Shown one piece after another: positions 1-5,814 of a stretch of DNA of 6,343 bases. The notes beneath the pieces are model-generated. The model searched no databases. It was not told the origin of the DNA and was given only the letters and a program-made list of their open reading frames with translations. The translations under genes were made by a program, and so were the position numbers. How positions within the stretch are numbered: the stretch's first letter is position 1; every line of letters begins with the position of its first letter. The DNA comes from Phycisphaerae bacterium (GTDB lineage Bacteria > Planctomycetota > Phycisphaerae > UBA1845 > PWPN01), in NCBI GenBank assembly GCA_035384605.1, contig DAOOIV010000182.1:1-6343 (forward strand). Direction: 5' to 3'.

Positions 1-113
1 ACGGAATCGCGACGGCCGTGTTCTCCGGATCATTCATCCTGACCCAAGCCGCGAGGACCCGTTTCGACTGGGCCCACCGCAATGCCGGTTACCTGCGTCC
101 GGGTTTCGAATGA
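1..113 (+). CDS. C-terminal end of an unidentified protein (5' end outside window)
   Basis: Reading from base 3, 36 codons run open to a TGA at 111-113 and give a tail with residues such as FILTQAARTRFDW and a final LRPGFE. The frame has mainly G or C at third positions and a mixed, protein-like composition, which is why I prefer it to the competing open frame from base 2 to 274, whose product is dominated by Arg and Pro. I do not recognise the family. The tail looks like an amphipathic helix followed by a short hydrophilic end, with no motif to support a function. The next gene starts 362 bases downstream, so the two are probably not tightly coupled. Confidence 0.5.
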   Translation, partial: GIATAVFSGSFILTQAARTRFDWAHRNAGYLRPGFE

Positions 114-258
114 GGTTGCTCATGCAAGACCCACGGGCGGTCGGCGCGATCACCGGCCGTCGGCGGACACGTTCCGTGATTCGGTCTGAACCAGCCTCAG
201 AGAAAATGATGTCCGCCAGAACAACGACGCCAAGAACGCGCTGTAATAAGAAATATAT

Positions 259-274
259 AGGAGGTTTTATGTGA
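259..274 (+). promoter_or_regulatory. Perfect Shine-Dalgarno leading into an ATG-TGA start-stop
   Basis: AGGAGG at 259-264 is followed after 4 bases by ATG (269-271) and at once by TGA (272-274). A GTG at 271 overlaps this and opens a 25-codon frame ending at TGA 346-348. An upstream frame from ATG 206 also ends at the same TGA. The ribosome-binding site is stronger than that of any gene in the window, yet it serves no recognisable gene. It could be a leader peptide, a start-stop stalling element or a decayed gene start. The sequence shows the signal; the role is inference. Confidence 0.4.
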
Positions 275-357
275 CATTCGCGAGACGGACCCTGGCGTAT
301 CGGACGGCCGATCATCTCAGACACAACTCCGAACATGAATGCATTTGATGCCGACTT

Positions 358-382
358 CCCTGTTCCCCGTGCCGCAACAGGG
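358..382. repeat. 7-bp perfect inverted repeat with 11-base loop
   Basis: CCCTGTT at 358-364 pairs with AACAGGG at 376-382. It lies about 95 bases before the GH109-like start codon, which suits a transcription-factor operator or an mRNA hairpin. There is no T-run after it, so it is not a standard Rho-independent terminator. A 7-bp repeat can arise by chance in a region this size. Confidence 0.3.
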
Positions 383-475
383 CCGTGTCCTGACGTGGAC
401 CAAGGCGATCCGGTTGCGGTTATGATCGTATGAGCGATAATTGAACGCGCTGTACTGTTCTGCGGGAGAAACTGG

Positions 476-1783
476 ATGAATCGACGAGAGTTCCTGACCA
501 GGAGTGCGGGAATAGTGACCGCCGCGGCGATCGGTGAACCGGCGTTGGCGTCTCTTGATGAGGCAAAGCACTCCAAATCGGTACGCCTGGGTGTCGTGGG
601 CCTGGGCAATCGCGGCACGCACCTTCTTCGGTTGGCACTTGCCGTGCCCGGCGTGCAGGTCAGGGCGGTGTGTGACTTGAATGAGGACAATCTCGGGCGT
701 GCCGCTGAGATCGTCAAGAAGGCACAGGGTTCCGAGCCGTTCCGCTATTCGAAGGCCCCCGATGACTACGGCGCCATGGTCAGACGCGACGACCTCGACG
801 CCGTGCTCATCGCCACGCCGACCAAGTGGCATTGTCCGATGGCCATCGAGGCGATGAAGGCGGGTAAGCACATCGGCAGCGAGGTGCCCGCGGGGTTCCA
901 GCTCCGGGAGCTGTGGGATCTCGTCAAGACCAAGGAAGCCACCGGCCGGCGTTACATGCTGCTCGAGAACTATCTCTACATGCGGCACATCATGACCGTC
1001 TGGAACATGGTCAGAGCCGGCATCTTTGGCGAGCCGTACTACGCCGAATGCGGTTACCTCCACGACTGCCGCTTCATGCTTTTCAAGCAGGACGGCTCGC
1101 TCGACTGGTGGGGCGACTGGGCGGCCAACAACTTCGGCAGCGACTATCCGACGCACGCCATGGGGCCGGTCAGCAAGTGGATGGGGCTCAACGACGGCGA
1201 CCGCATGGAGTATTGCACGAGCATGATGACCGCCCCGCGGGTCCTGAAGGAATACGCGGTCAAGAAATACGGCGCCGACAGCCCGCAGGGCAAAATCGAC
1301 TGGGCGTTGGGCGAGTTTGTCTCAACTCAAATCCAGACGGTCAAGGGGCGGGTGATCCGGCTCGACTACGACGTCAATTCGCCCCGGCCCGCCGTCCTGC
1401 CTTACATGATCCAAGGCACCAAGGGACTCTACGACTCGCGGCACGGCGTGTACATCGAAGAGGAAGGCAAAGGCGAGAAGTGGGACAACCTGCAGAAATA
1501 CCAGGAGCAGTACGACCACGCATATTGGAAGCGCGACGCGCGACAAGCTGAGAACGCCGGCCACGGCGGCGGCGACTTCTTTGCCGTCAGAGATTTCATC
1601 GAAATGGTTCGTCAGGATCGCGAGCCGTGGATCGACGTGTATGACGCGGCCTCATGGAGCGTTCTCTATTGGTGTTCCCACGAGTCGATCGCCAACCGGA
1701 GCAAAGCGGTTGACATACCTGATTTTACGAACGGACGCTGGCAGGACCCGGATTGGCGAAAGGATAACCATCGACCGGCGTGA
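476..1783 (+). CDS. Tat-exported Gfo/Idh/MocA family protein, GH109-like
   Basis: This 435-residue protein is close to the usual length of family GH109 (NAD-dependent alpha-N-acetylgalactosaminidase-type enzymes), a branch of the Gfo/Idh/MocA oxidoreductases. It begins with a twin-arginine signal (RREFL at residues 3-7, then a short Ala-rich stretch to about 26). The Rossmann nucleotide loop is GLGNRG at 42-47. Further family marks are TPTKWH at 114-119, EVPAG at 136-140 where ordinary relatives have EKP, LLENY at 162-166, YPTHAMGPV at 224-232, HGGGDF at 363-368 and DVYDAASWS at 387-395. Known GH109 enzymes keep NAD bound and cleave the glycoside through oxidation at C3 and elimination. The exact sugar cannot be read from sequence, and it could instead act as a sugar dehydrogenase. 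The ATG at 476 is supported by GGGAGA at 464-469. The next gene is 118 bases downstream. Confidence 0.85.
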   Translation: MNRREFLTRSAGIVTAAAIGEPALASLDEAKHSKSVRLGVVGLGNRGTHLLRLALAVPGVQVRAVCDLNEDNLGRAAEIVKKAQGSEPFRYSKAPDDYGAMVRRDDLDAVLIATPTKWHCPMAIEAMKAGKHIGSEVPAGFQLRELWDLVKTKEATGRRYMLLENYLYMRHIMTVWNMVRAGIFGEPYYAECGYLHDCRFMLFKQDGSLDWWGDWAANNFGSDYPTHAMGPVSKWMGLNDGDRMEYCTSMMTAPRVLKEYAVKKYGADSPQGKIDWALGEFVSTQIQTVKGRVIRLDYDVNSPRPAVLPYMIQGTKGLYDSRHGVYIEEEGKGEKWDNLQKYQEQYDHAYWKRDARQAENAGHGGGDFFAVRDFIEMVRQDREPWIDVYDAASWSVLYWCSHESIANRSKAVDIPDFTNGRWQDPDWRKDNHRPA

Positions 1784-1901
1784 ACAAGAGAGGCCAAGGG
1801 TCGTGGGGCCAGGCCGAGAAGACAGAAGCATACATGCAACAGGTGGGATTGCAGGTTCCACCTTGGCGGATCGTTTCCTCTCATGAAAGGACCGGTGTGA
1901 C

Positions 1902-2582
1902 ATGACAACGCGACTGACAACAACAGTAATCATCGTGGCGACGAGTCTTGCCGGTGGTTGCACGGAGCCTCTTTTCGTAACGCATCGACCGGCGGCGACC
2001 CCGACCGACACCGTCTTGCCGCCCCCTGCAACCAGTGGCGGCATGTCTCTGGCCAAGGCCATGGCCGACCGGCGATCAGTCCGCTCGTTTGCTGACAAGC
2101 CGGTTACCCTGGAGCAGGTCTCGCAGTTGTGCTGGGCAGCCCAGGGCATCACCGACCAGTCAAGCGGCAAGCGCACCGCTCCCTCGGCCATGGCCCTGTA
2201 CGCGGTGAACATCTACCTGGTCAACAAGGACGGCTGCTTCGAATACCTGCCCGGCCCGCACGCCCTGCGGCCAATGGGTGGGCCTGAAGCGATGGGCCGG
2301 CTCCGCGGCGCATGCTGGCAGCCGTCGGTTGGCTCGGCGCCCCTGTGCATGATCATCACCATCGACGTCGAGCGGCTCAAACCCCGTTGCGGCAAGATGG
2401 CCGAACAGTACAGCCTCCTGGAGGCAGGACACGTGGCCCAGAACGTGTTGCTCCAGGCAACCGCTCTTGAACTCGCAAGCGTGCCGGTGGGCGGATTCGA
2501 CGCGAATGCCGTCGGAAAGGCAATGAACATCCCGGCTCCGCAGCGGGCGGTGTATCTTCTGCCGATCGGCTGCAAGAAATGA
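1902..2582 (+). CDS. SagB/ThcOx-type nitroreductase-fold lipoprotein
   Basis: The 226-residue product carries a lipoprotein signal: Arg at 4, a hydrophobic core at 8-16 and LAGGC at 16-20, with Cys20 as the predicted lipidated residue, then a Pro/Thr-rich linker to about 47. The rest matches the SagB/ThcOx branch of the FMN-dependent nitroreductase superfamily: RRSVRSF at 57-63 (FMN-phosphate contact region), the tract QLCWAAQGIT at 75-84, RTAPSAMALY at 91-100, a helix with EAGHVAQNVLLQATALEL at 174-191, PVGGFD at 195-200 and YLLPIG at 218-223. SagB proteins oxidise azolines in peptide natural products, but most relatives have unknown substrates. No precursor peptide or cyclodehydratase is nearby, so a peptide-modifying role is not supported here. 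AAAGGA at 1886-1891 is about 10 bases from the ATG, a somewhat long spacing. An outside-facing, membrane-tethered location is inferred from the signal. Confidence 0.8.
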   Translation: MTTRLTTTVIIVATSLAGGCTEPLFVTHRPAATPTDTVLPPPATSGGMSLAKAMADRRSVRSFADKPVTLEQVSQLCWAAQGITDQSSGKRTAPSAMALYAVNIYLVNKDGCFEYLPGPHALRPMGGPEAMGRLRGACWQPSVGSAPLCMIITIDVERLKPRCGKMAEQYSLLEAGHVAQNVLLQATALELASVPVGGFDANAVGKAMNIPAPQRAVYLLPIGCKK

Positions 2583-2734
2583 GTTCCCGCTCGAGTGCTC
2601 GCAGCAAGAACCAGACTTGCTGGTTGAAGGGCGGCCTCAAATCAGCATGACGACCTGGGTTTCCGGCACTGCCGGCCTGTCGTTTTAGAGGTTCGCGCGA
2701 AACGGTTGACTGCATGTGCCGGTGCTCGAGTCGA
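2583..2734. other. Convergent intergenic spacer with several small palindromes
   Basis: Two genes end facing each other here. Inverted repeats seen are AACCAG/CTGGTT at 2609-2625 (5-base loop), which overlaps and competes with GCAAG/CTTGC at 2604-2620; CCGGC/GCCGG at 2663-2675; and the perfect 10-base palindrome TTCGCGCGAA at 2692-2701, enclosed by CGTTT (2681-2685) and AAACG (2700-2704). No small gene is convincing. Confidence 0.5.
2663..2686 (+). terminator. Weak candidate terminator after the SagB-like gene
   Basis: A 5-bp GC stem (2663-2667 with 2671-2675, 3-base loop) is followed 7 bases later by TTTT at 2683-2686. The stem is short and the T-run is offset, so this is a weak Rho-independent terminator at best. 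Its place between convergent stop codons is the main support. Confidence 0.25.
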
Positions 2735-3211
2735 CTACTGCCCGGCCGGGCTGGGAAAAAACAGCGTCGTCTTGATGTCCGGGTCAAAGCCCCGCCCGAA
2801 TTTGACCTCCAGGACCTCTTGCATGATCACGTCGGCGGTCGTGGTTACGGGGGCAGTGCCGGCCTCCAGGTGCCCGCCGTGCACGTGCCCGTTGCTGTCC
2901 ACAAACGTGATGTGCAGGTGCGGTTCGATTCCGCCGTCCTCCAGTTCGCAGATCATTCCCTGGGCTCCACAAATGGCGATCGGGCCGGTTAGTTCAATCT
3001 TCTTGGCGACCACGCCGACCGGACTCTCCTTCGAGGGCTTGGCCACCTCGATAATCGCCCGGTCCACCCCGCCGATGATGACCGGAATGTAGGCCGCCTT
3101 GATCTTATTGGCCTCGGCAAGTTCTTTCAGCCCCCCCAGCAGATCCGTTCCAGGCCGAAGTCGCGCCACGACTGTTCGTCCCGCCTTGCCCACTGCACCG
3201 TAGTATGCCAT
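2735..3211 (-). CDS. DUF296/PPC-domain protein
   Basis: The 158-residue minus-strand product is essentially one DUF296 (PPC, plants and prokaryotes conserved) domain. It shows the family order: RLRPGTDLLGGLKELA near 18-32, AAYIPVIIGGVDRA at 39-52, a central KIELTGPIAI at 71-80, then HLH at 98-100 and GHVHGGHLEAG at 108-118. His98, His100 and His111/His114 form the metal-binding cluster typical of bacterial members, which are thought to bind zinc and form trimers. In plants the domain accompanies AT-hooks in DNA-binding proteins; no AT-hook is present here, so DNA binding should not be assumed. The function of bacterial stand-alone copies is unknown. The ATG at 3209-3211 is preceded by a good GAGGT site (complement of 3216-3220) four bases away. 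It converges on the SagB-like gene and diverges from the zinc dehydrogenase. Confidence 0.85.
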   Translation of the reverse strand: MAYYGAVGKAGRTVVARLRPGTDLLGGLKELAEANKIKAAYIPVIIGGVDRAIIEVAKPSKESPVGVVAKKIELTGPIAICGAQGMICELEDGGIEPHLHITFVDSNGHVHGGHLEAGTAPVTTTADVIMQEVLEVKFGRGFDPDIKTTLFFPSPAGQ

Positions 3212-3413
3212 GATGACCTCACTGCTTAATCTGAGATTCCAAATCCACGCAAACTCAGCAACTCCGGCTTGTCGCTCGCGTACGCCGGCCTTGAGTCCTC
3301 AAGTCCGCAAGTCTCGATCGCCGCGCATCCGGTCGCCGGTCGCGACTGTACACGACCGGCCTTCGGGGCGATATTATGACCCTTTGGTGACCGATTCGCG
3401 AGAGGCAAGACAG
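3212..3413. promoter_or_regulatory. Divergent 202-base intergenic region, likely promoters both ways
   Basis: The DUF296 gene reads left and the zinc dehydrogenase reads right from this gap, so both transcription starts should lie here or just outside it. A -10-like TATTAT at 3372-3377 faces the dehydrogenase, about 37 bases from its ATG, but I see no matching -35 at normal spacing. The region stays open in the dehydrogenase frame back to 3210, but the translation is rich in Ser, Arg and Pro and has no alcohol-dehydrogenase character. The region is therefore best read as non-coding. Confidence 0.45.
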
Positions 3414-4535
3414 ATGAGAATACCAACGACAAGCCGGGCGTTTGTGGTTGACGGCACGGGCAAAGGCAGCATCCAGGAAATCCCGATTCCCAAGCTCGGC
3501 CCCAACGACGCGCTGATCCGCATGGAAGGAGTCTACGGCTGCGCCGGCGGCGATACCATCGTCTACAGCGGAAAACATCCTCATTCGATTGGCAAGTACC
3601 CGCTGATTCTGGGACACGAGGGCGTTGGCGTGGTCGCGGCCATCGGTCCCGAGGCCGCACACAGGCGAGGCCTCAAGGTGGGCGACCGAGTGGCCGTCGA
3701 GGTCATGATTCCTTGCGACACCAATAGCCCCGACGCCTGTGAACAGTGCCGGGCAGGCGAGTACCAACTCTGCGAGAAGAACCGGCAACACGGCGTGTCG
3801 ATGCCGCTATCACTGGAACACGGCCTGTGGGGCATGTACTCCGACTTCCTGATGGTCCATCCGCGGGCCATCACCCACCGCTTTCCTGACAACGTGAACA
3901 TGGCTAACGCGGTCGCTACCGCCTTCCTGGCCAACGCGGTCCGCTGGACGGAGGTCAAAGGCAAGGTCCAAGCGGGCGAGGTGGTAGCGATCTTCGGCCC
4001 CGGCCCACAGGGCGTGGGCAGCGCGGCCGTTGCCACGTACCGAGGTGCATTGCCCATCCTCATCGGACTGAGCACCGACCAGGCTCGCTTCGACATTGCC
4101 GTGGGAATCGGAGTGGTCAAGGCCGAACACATCATCCGAGCGGACAAGGAAGACGTGGTCGAAAAAGTCAAATCGCTGACCGACGGTAAAGGATGTCATC
4201 TGTCCATTGAGTGCTCGGGTGCGGACCCGGCGGTAGGCCCGTGGCTGAAGGTGCTACGCAAGCGAGGACGAGGCGTCATCTGCGGCTATCACGGCGGCCG
4301 CGAGATCACCGTTCCCATCGATCAGATCGCCACCAAGGAACTCAACATCCAGGGCGCGTGGGGCCAGGCCGGCGGCTGGCAACTGGCCATCGAGATGCTG
4401 GGCAAACGGGTCTTCGACTTCGCCCCCATGATCACGAACCGTTACAAGATCGACCAGTTGAACGAGGTGGTGCCTATGCTCAAGGACCCCTCCAAGATTA
4501 CCATGAAGGCACTATTCGAGCCGTTACCCCTGTAG
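3414..4535 (+). CDS. Zinc-type medium-chain alcohol/polyol dehydrogenase
   Basis: The product from ATG 3414 is 373 residues, normal for medium-chain dehydrogenases that oxidise alcohols, polyols or threonine with NAD(P). The GroES-like catalytic domain shows Cys43 in GCAGGD, GHEGVG at 67-72 (catalytic zinc His68/Glu69) and KVGDRVAVE at 88-96. Cys101, Cys109, Cys112 and Cys120 match the structural zinc lobe, although the first spacing is seven residues rather than the usual two. The Rossmann loop is GPGPQG at 195-200, and IECSGADPAVG at 265-275 is a typical cofactor-domain segment. The catalytic Cys is followed by AGGD rather than the common GTD/GSD, one residue longer. AGAGG at 3401-3405 lies eight bases before this ATG, and homology starts immediately after it, so an earlier start is rejected. 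No export signal is visible, so it is probably cytoplasmic. The TIM-barrel gene follows after 38 bases, a likely operon. Confidence 0.88.
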   Translation: MRIPTTSRAFVVDGTGKGSIQEIPIPKLGPNDALIRMEGVYGCAGGDTIVYSGKHPHSIGKYPLILGHEGVGVVAAIGPEAAHRRGLKVGDRVAVEVMIPCDTNSPDACEQCRAGEYQLCEKNRQHGVSMPLSLEHGLWGMYSDFLMVHPRAITHRFPDNVNMANAVATAFLANAVRWTEVKGKVQAGEVVAIFGPGPQGVGSAAVATYRGALPILIGLSTDQARFDIAVGIGVVKAEHIIRADKEDVVEKVKSLTDGKGCHLSIECSGADPAVGPWLKVLRKRGRGVICGYHGGREITVPIDQIATKELNIQGAWGQAGGWQLAIEMLGKRVFDFAPMITNRYKIDQLNEVVPMLKDPSKITMKALFEPLPL

Positions 4536-4573
4536 AATCCCGGCAGACCGAAGCAGTGAGATGGGAGCCGACG

Positions 4574-5551
4574 ATGCAGAGAAAACGAATGAATCGACGC
4601 AACATGCTGAAAGGAGCTGTGGGGGTTGGCGTAACTACGGCTCTTGGAACCAGGCGCCTCGCAGCGGCAAGTGCGCCCGAGTCCGATGCGAAGAAGCGCC
4701 GGGTAATCCGCTTGGGGGGCCCTGTGTTTGTCAAAACGGACGACCCCGAGGAACTGGCCCTGGCTCACCGCAAGCTGGGCTACCGCGCAGCCTATTGCCC
4801 GGGCGTCAACCTCGACGACAGAGAGCGGATCAAGGCCGTCCGTGAAGCCTACGCCAAACACGATGTAGTCATCGCCGAGGTCGGGCGTTGGTGCAATCTT
4901 CTGGACGCCGATCCGGCCAAGCGGAAGGCCAATCTCGAAGCGGTGACCGAAGGGCTGGCCCTGGCCGAAGCGATCGGGGCATTGTGCTGCGTTGACATCG
5001 CCGGATCTTTCAGCGCCGAGTCATGGTTCGGGCCTCACCCCGATAACCTTTCGCAGAGATTCTTCGACGCCGCGGTCGAAAACGCCCGCAAGATCATCGA
5101 TGCGGTGAAGCCCAAGAAAGCCCGGTTCTGCTACGAGATGATGGGCTGGGCCCTGCCCGACAGTCCGGACTCCTATGTTCGGTTGATCAAGGCCATCGAC
5201 CGCCCGGCCTTTGGGGTACATCTCGACCCCTGCAACCTGATTAACTGCCCGGAGCGCTTCTACCACAACGCCGATTTGCTCGACGAGTGCTTCGACAAGT
5301 TGGGGCGGTGGATCGTAAGCTGCCATGCCAAAGATCTGGTTTGGAAGTTGGAGATGAATATCCACTTCCAGGAGGTCCCGCCCGGATCGGGCAGACTCGA
5401 TTACAGGACGTTCCTCCGACGCTTGGCCGCCTTGGATCATGACACCCCACTCATGATCGAGCATTGCGCCAACGAGGCTGAGTACACTCGGGGCCGTGAA
5501 TACATACTGGGTCTGGGTCCCAAAACCGGCGTTGACTTCGGGTCGGCGTGA
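4574..5551 (+). CDS. Tat-exported sugar phosphate isomerase/epimerase-like TIM barrel
   Basis: The 325-residue product begins with a twin-arginine signal (NRRNMLKGA at residues 7-15, hydrophobic Gly/Val/Ala stretch to about 24, Ala-rich cleavage region near 30-34). The mature part is a xylose-isomerase-like (AP endonuclease 2 family) TIM barrel. Likely metal ligands sit at the ends of strands in the expected order: Glu188 (RFCYEMMGW), His216 and Asp218 (FGVHLDPCNL), His251 (SCHAKD) and Glu296 (LMIEHC), with a VPPGSGRLDY loop at 268-277. Relatives interconvert or epimerise sugars and keto-sugars; the substrate is not deducible. GGGAG at 4563-4567, six bases before ATG 4574, supports this start. 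A second in-frame ATG at 4589 would still keep the signal. It probably shares a transcript with the zinc dehydrogenase 38 bases upstream, although that enzyme lacks an export signal. Confidence 0.87.
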   Translation: MQRKRMNRRNMLKGAVGVGVTTALGTRRLAAASAPESDAKKRRVIRLGGPVFVKTDDPEELALAHRKLGYRAAYCPGVNLDDRERIKAVREAYAKHDVVIAEVGRWCNLLDADPAKRKANLEAVTEGLALAEAIGALCCVDIAGSFSAESWFGPHPDNLSQRFFDAAVENARKIIDAVKPKKARFCYEMMGWALPDSPDSYVRLIKAIDRPAFGVHLDPCNLINCPERFYHNADLLDECFDKLGRWIVSCHAKDLVWKLEMNIHFQEVPPGSGRLDYRTFLRRLAALDHDTPLMIEHCANEAEYTRGREYILGLGPKTGVDFGSA

Positions 5552-5670
5552 ATAGCTCTCCGGACTGCGGCCAAGCCCCGGAAACCATACGAGAAACCGT
5601 CTTGGCACCTGCAAAAGCGACGCCGGCGGTTGACTGATGAAATCTCAGGCTGGTCGGCATTCGTTTCTGG

Positions 5671-5698
5671 TGCAAACCCGGACAAAAGACAGTATACT
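5671..5698 (+). promoter_or_regulatory. Possible promoter for the DUF3524 glycosyltransferase gene
   Basis: TATACT at 5693-5698 is a good -10 match in an otherwise GC-rich region. With a 16-base spacer the -35 position holds TGCAAA (5671-5676), a poor match to TTGACA. Transcription would begin near 5705, giving a leader of about 110 bases. The call rests on the -10 element only. Confidence 0.3.
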
Positions 5699-5715
5699 CC
5701 TTGGTTCTGAGGGAT

Positions 5716-5765
5716 GGGCGTTTGCCCCGACGGGCCGGGCCGGGTGGCTTGGATGCTGGCCAAGC
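5716..5765 (+). repeat. Two small hairpins in the likely 5' leader
   Basis: GGGC/GCCC with a 4-base loop occupies 5716-5727, and GCTTGG/CCAAGC with a 7-base loop occupies 5747-5765. Between them CGGGC-like units repeat three times in tandem (5731-5744). Neither hairpin is followed by a T-run. They fall between the TATACT element and the ribosome site at 5803-5808, so they may structure the mRNA leader, but the arms are short and chance is possible. Confidence 0.3.
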
Positions 5766-5814
5766 GGTAACATGTGCCCACACGAAGCGGTGATGACGAC
5801 GCGGTGAGAACATC

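Larger units (their letters stand above)
114..475. other. 362-base intergenic region upstream of the GH109-like gene
   Basis: I find no convincing protein gene here. It holds an AT-rich patch around 242-260, a perfect Shine-Dalgarno with an odd start-stop (listed separately), a small inverted repeat ATCGG/CCGAT at 299-312, and a stronger 7-bp inverted repeat at 358-382. A -10-like TATGAT at 421-426 lies about 50 bases before the next start codon, but no good -35 sits 16-18 bases upstream of it, so any promoter call is weak. No hairpin followed by a T-run is visible as a terminator for the upstream gene. Confidence 0.6.
5552..5814. other. 263-base intergenic region with possible promoter and structured leader
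   Basis: No protein gene is supported; an 18-codon frame from ATG 5714 lacks a properly spaced ribosome site. The short repeat TCCGG/CCGGA at 5559-5582 just after the TIM-barrel stop has no T-run and is not a convincing terminator. An 8-base CGCCGGCG palindrome is at 5621-5628. A -10-like TATACT and two hairpins downstream of it are listed separately. Confidence 0.5.

Noticed and set aside
2..274. Plus-strand frame open from the window edge to the ATG-TGA at 269-274
   Set aside because: The translation is Arg/Pro-rich and looks like an off-frame reading. The frame ending at 113 has better codon character. Kept only as an alternative.
34..717. Minus-strand open frame (227 codons) across the first gene tail, the gap and the GH109-like start
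   Set aside because: The product is rich in Ser, Arg and Thr with no domain, and it runs against the better-supported plus-strand signals.
317..1156. Long minus-strand open frame (279 codons) opposite the GH109-like gene
   Set aside because: It overlaps a gene with clear family motifs, lacks recognisable domains, and is the kind of antisense opening common in GC-rich coding sequence.
913..1551. Plus-strand 212-codon frame inside the GH109-like gene
   Set aside because: It is Arg/His-rich with no motif, a frame shadow of the real gene.
2724..2735. Adjacent XhoI and SalI type sites (CTCGAGTCGAC), as in a cloning linker
   Set aside because: The flanks are normal genomic sequence without vector features; chance is sufficient.
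2706..3092. Plus-strand frame opposite the DUF296 gene
   Set aside because: It is a Cys/Ser/Pro-rich shadow; the minus-strand frame carries the complete DUF296 motif set.
3210..3413. 68-residue N-terminal extension of the zinc dehydrogenase
   Set aside because: The extension lacks dehydrogenase features and overlaps the divergent gene's upstream region, and a good ribosome site plus family homology favour ATG 3414.
4211..4573. Upstream extension of the TIM-barrel gene overlapping the dehydrogenase
   Set aside because: It lies out of frame over a solid gene, and the Tat signal and ribosome site place the start at 4574.
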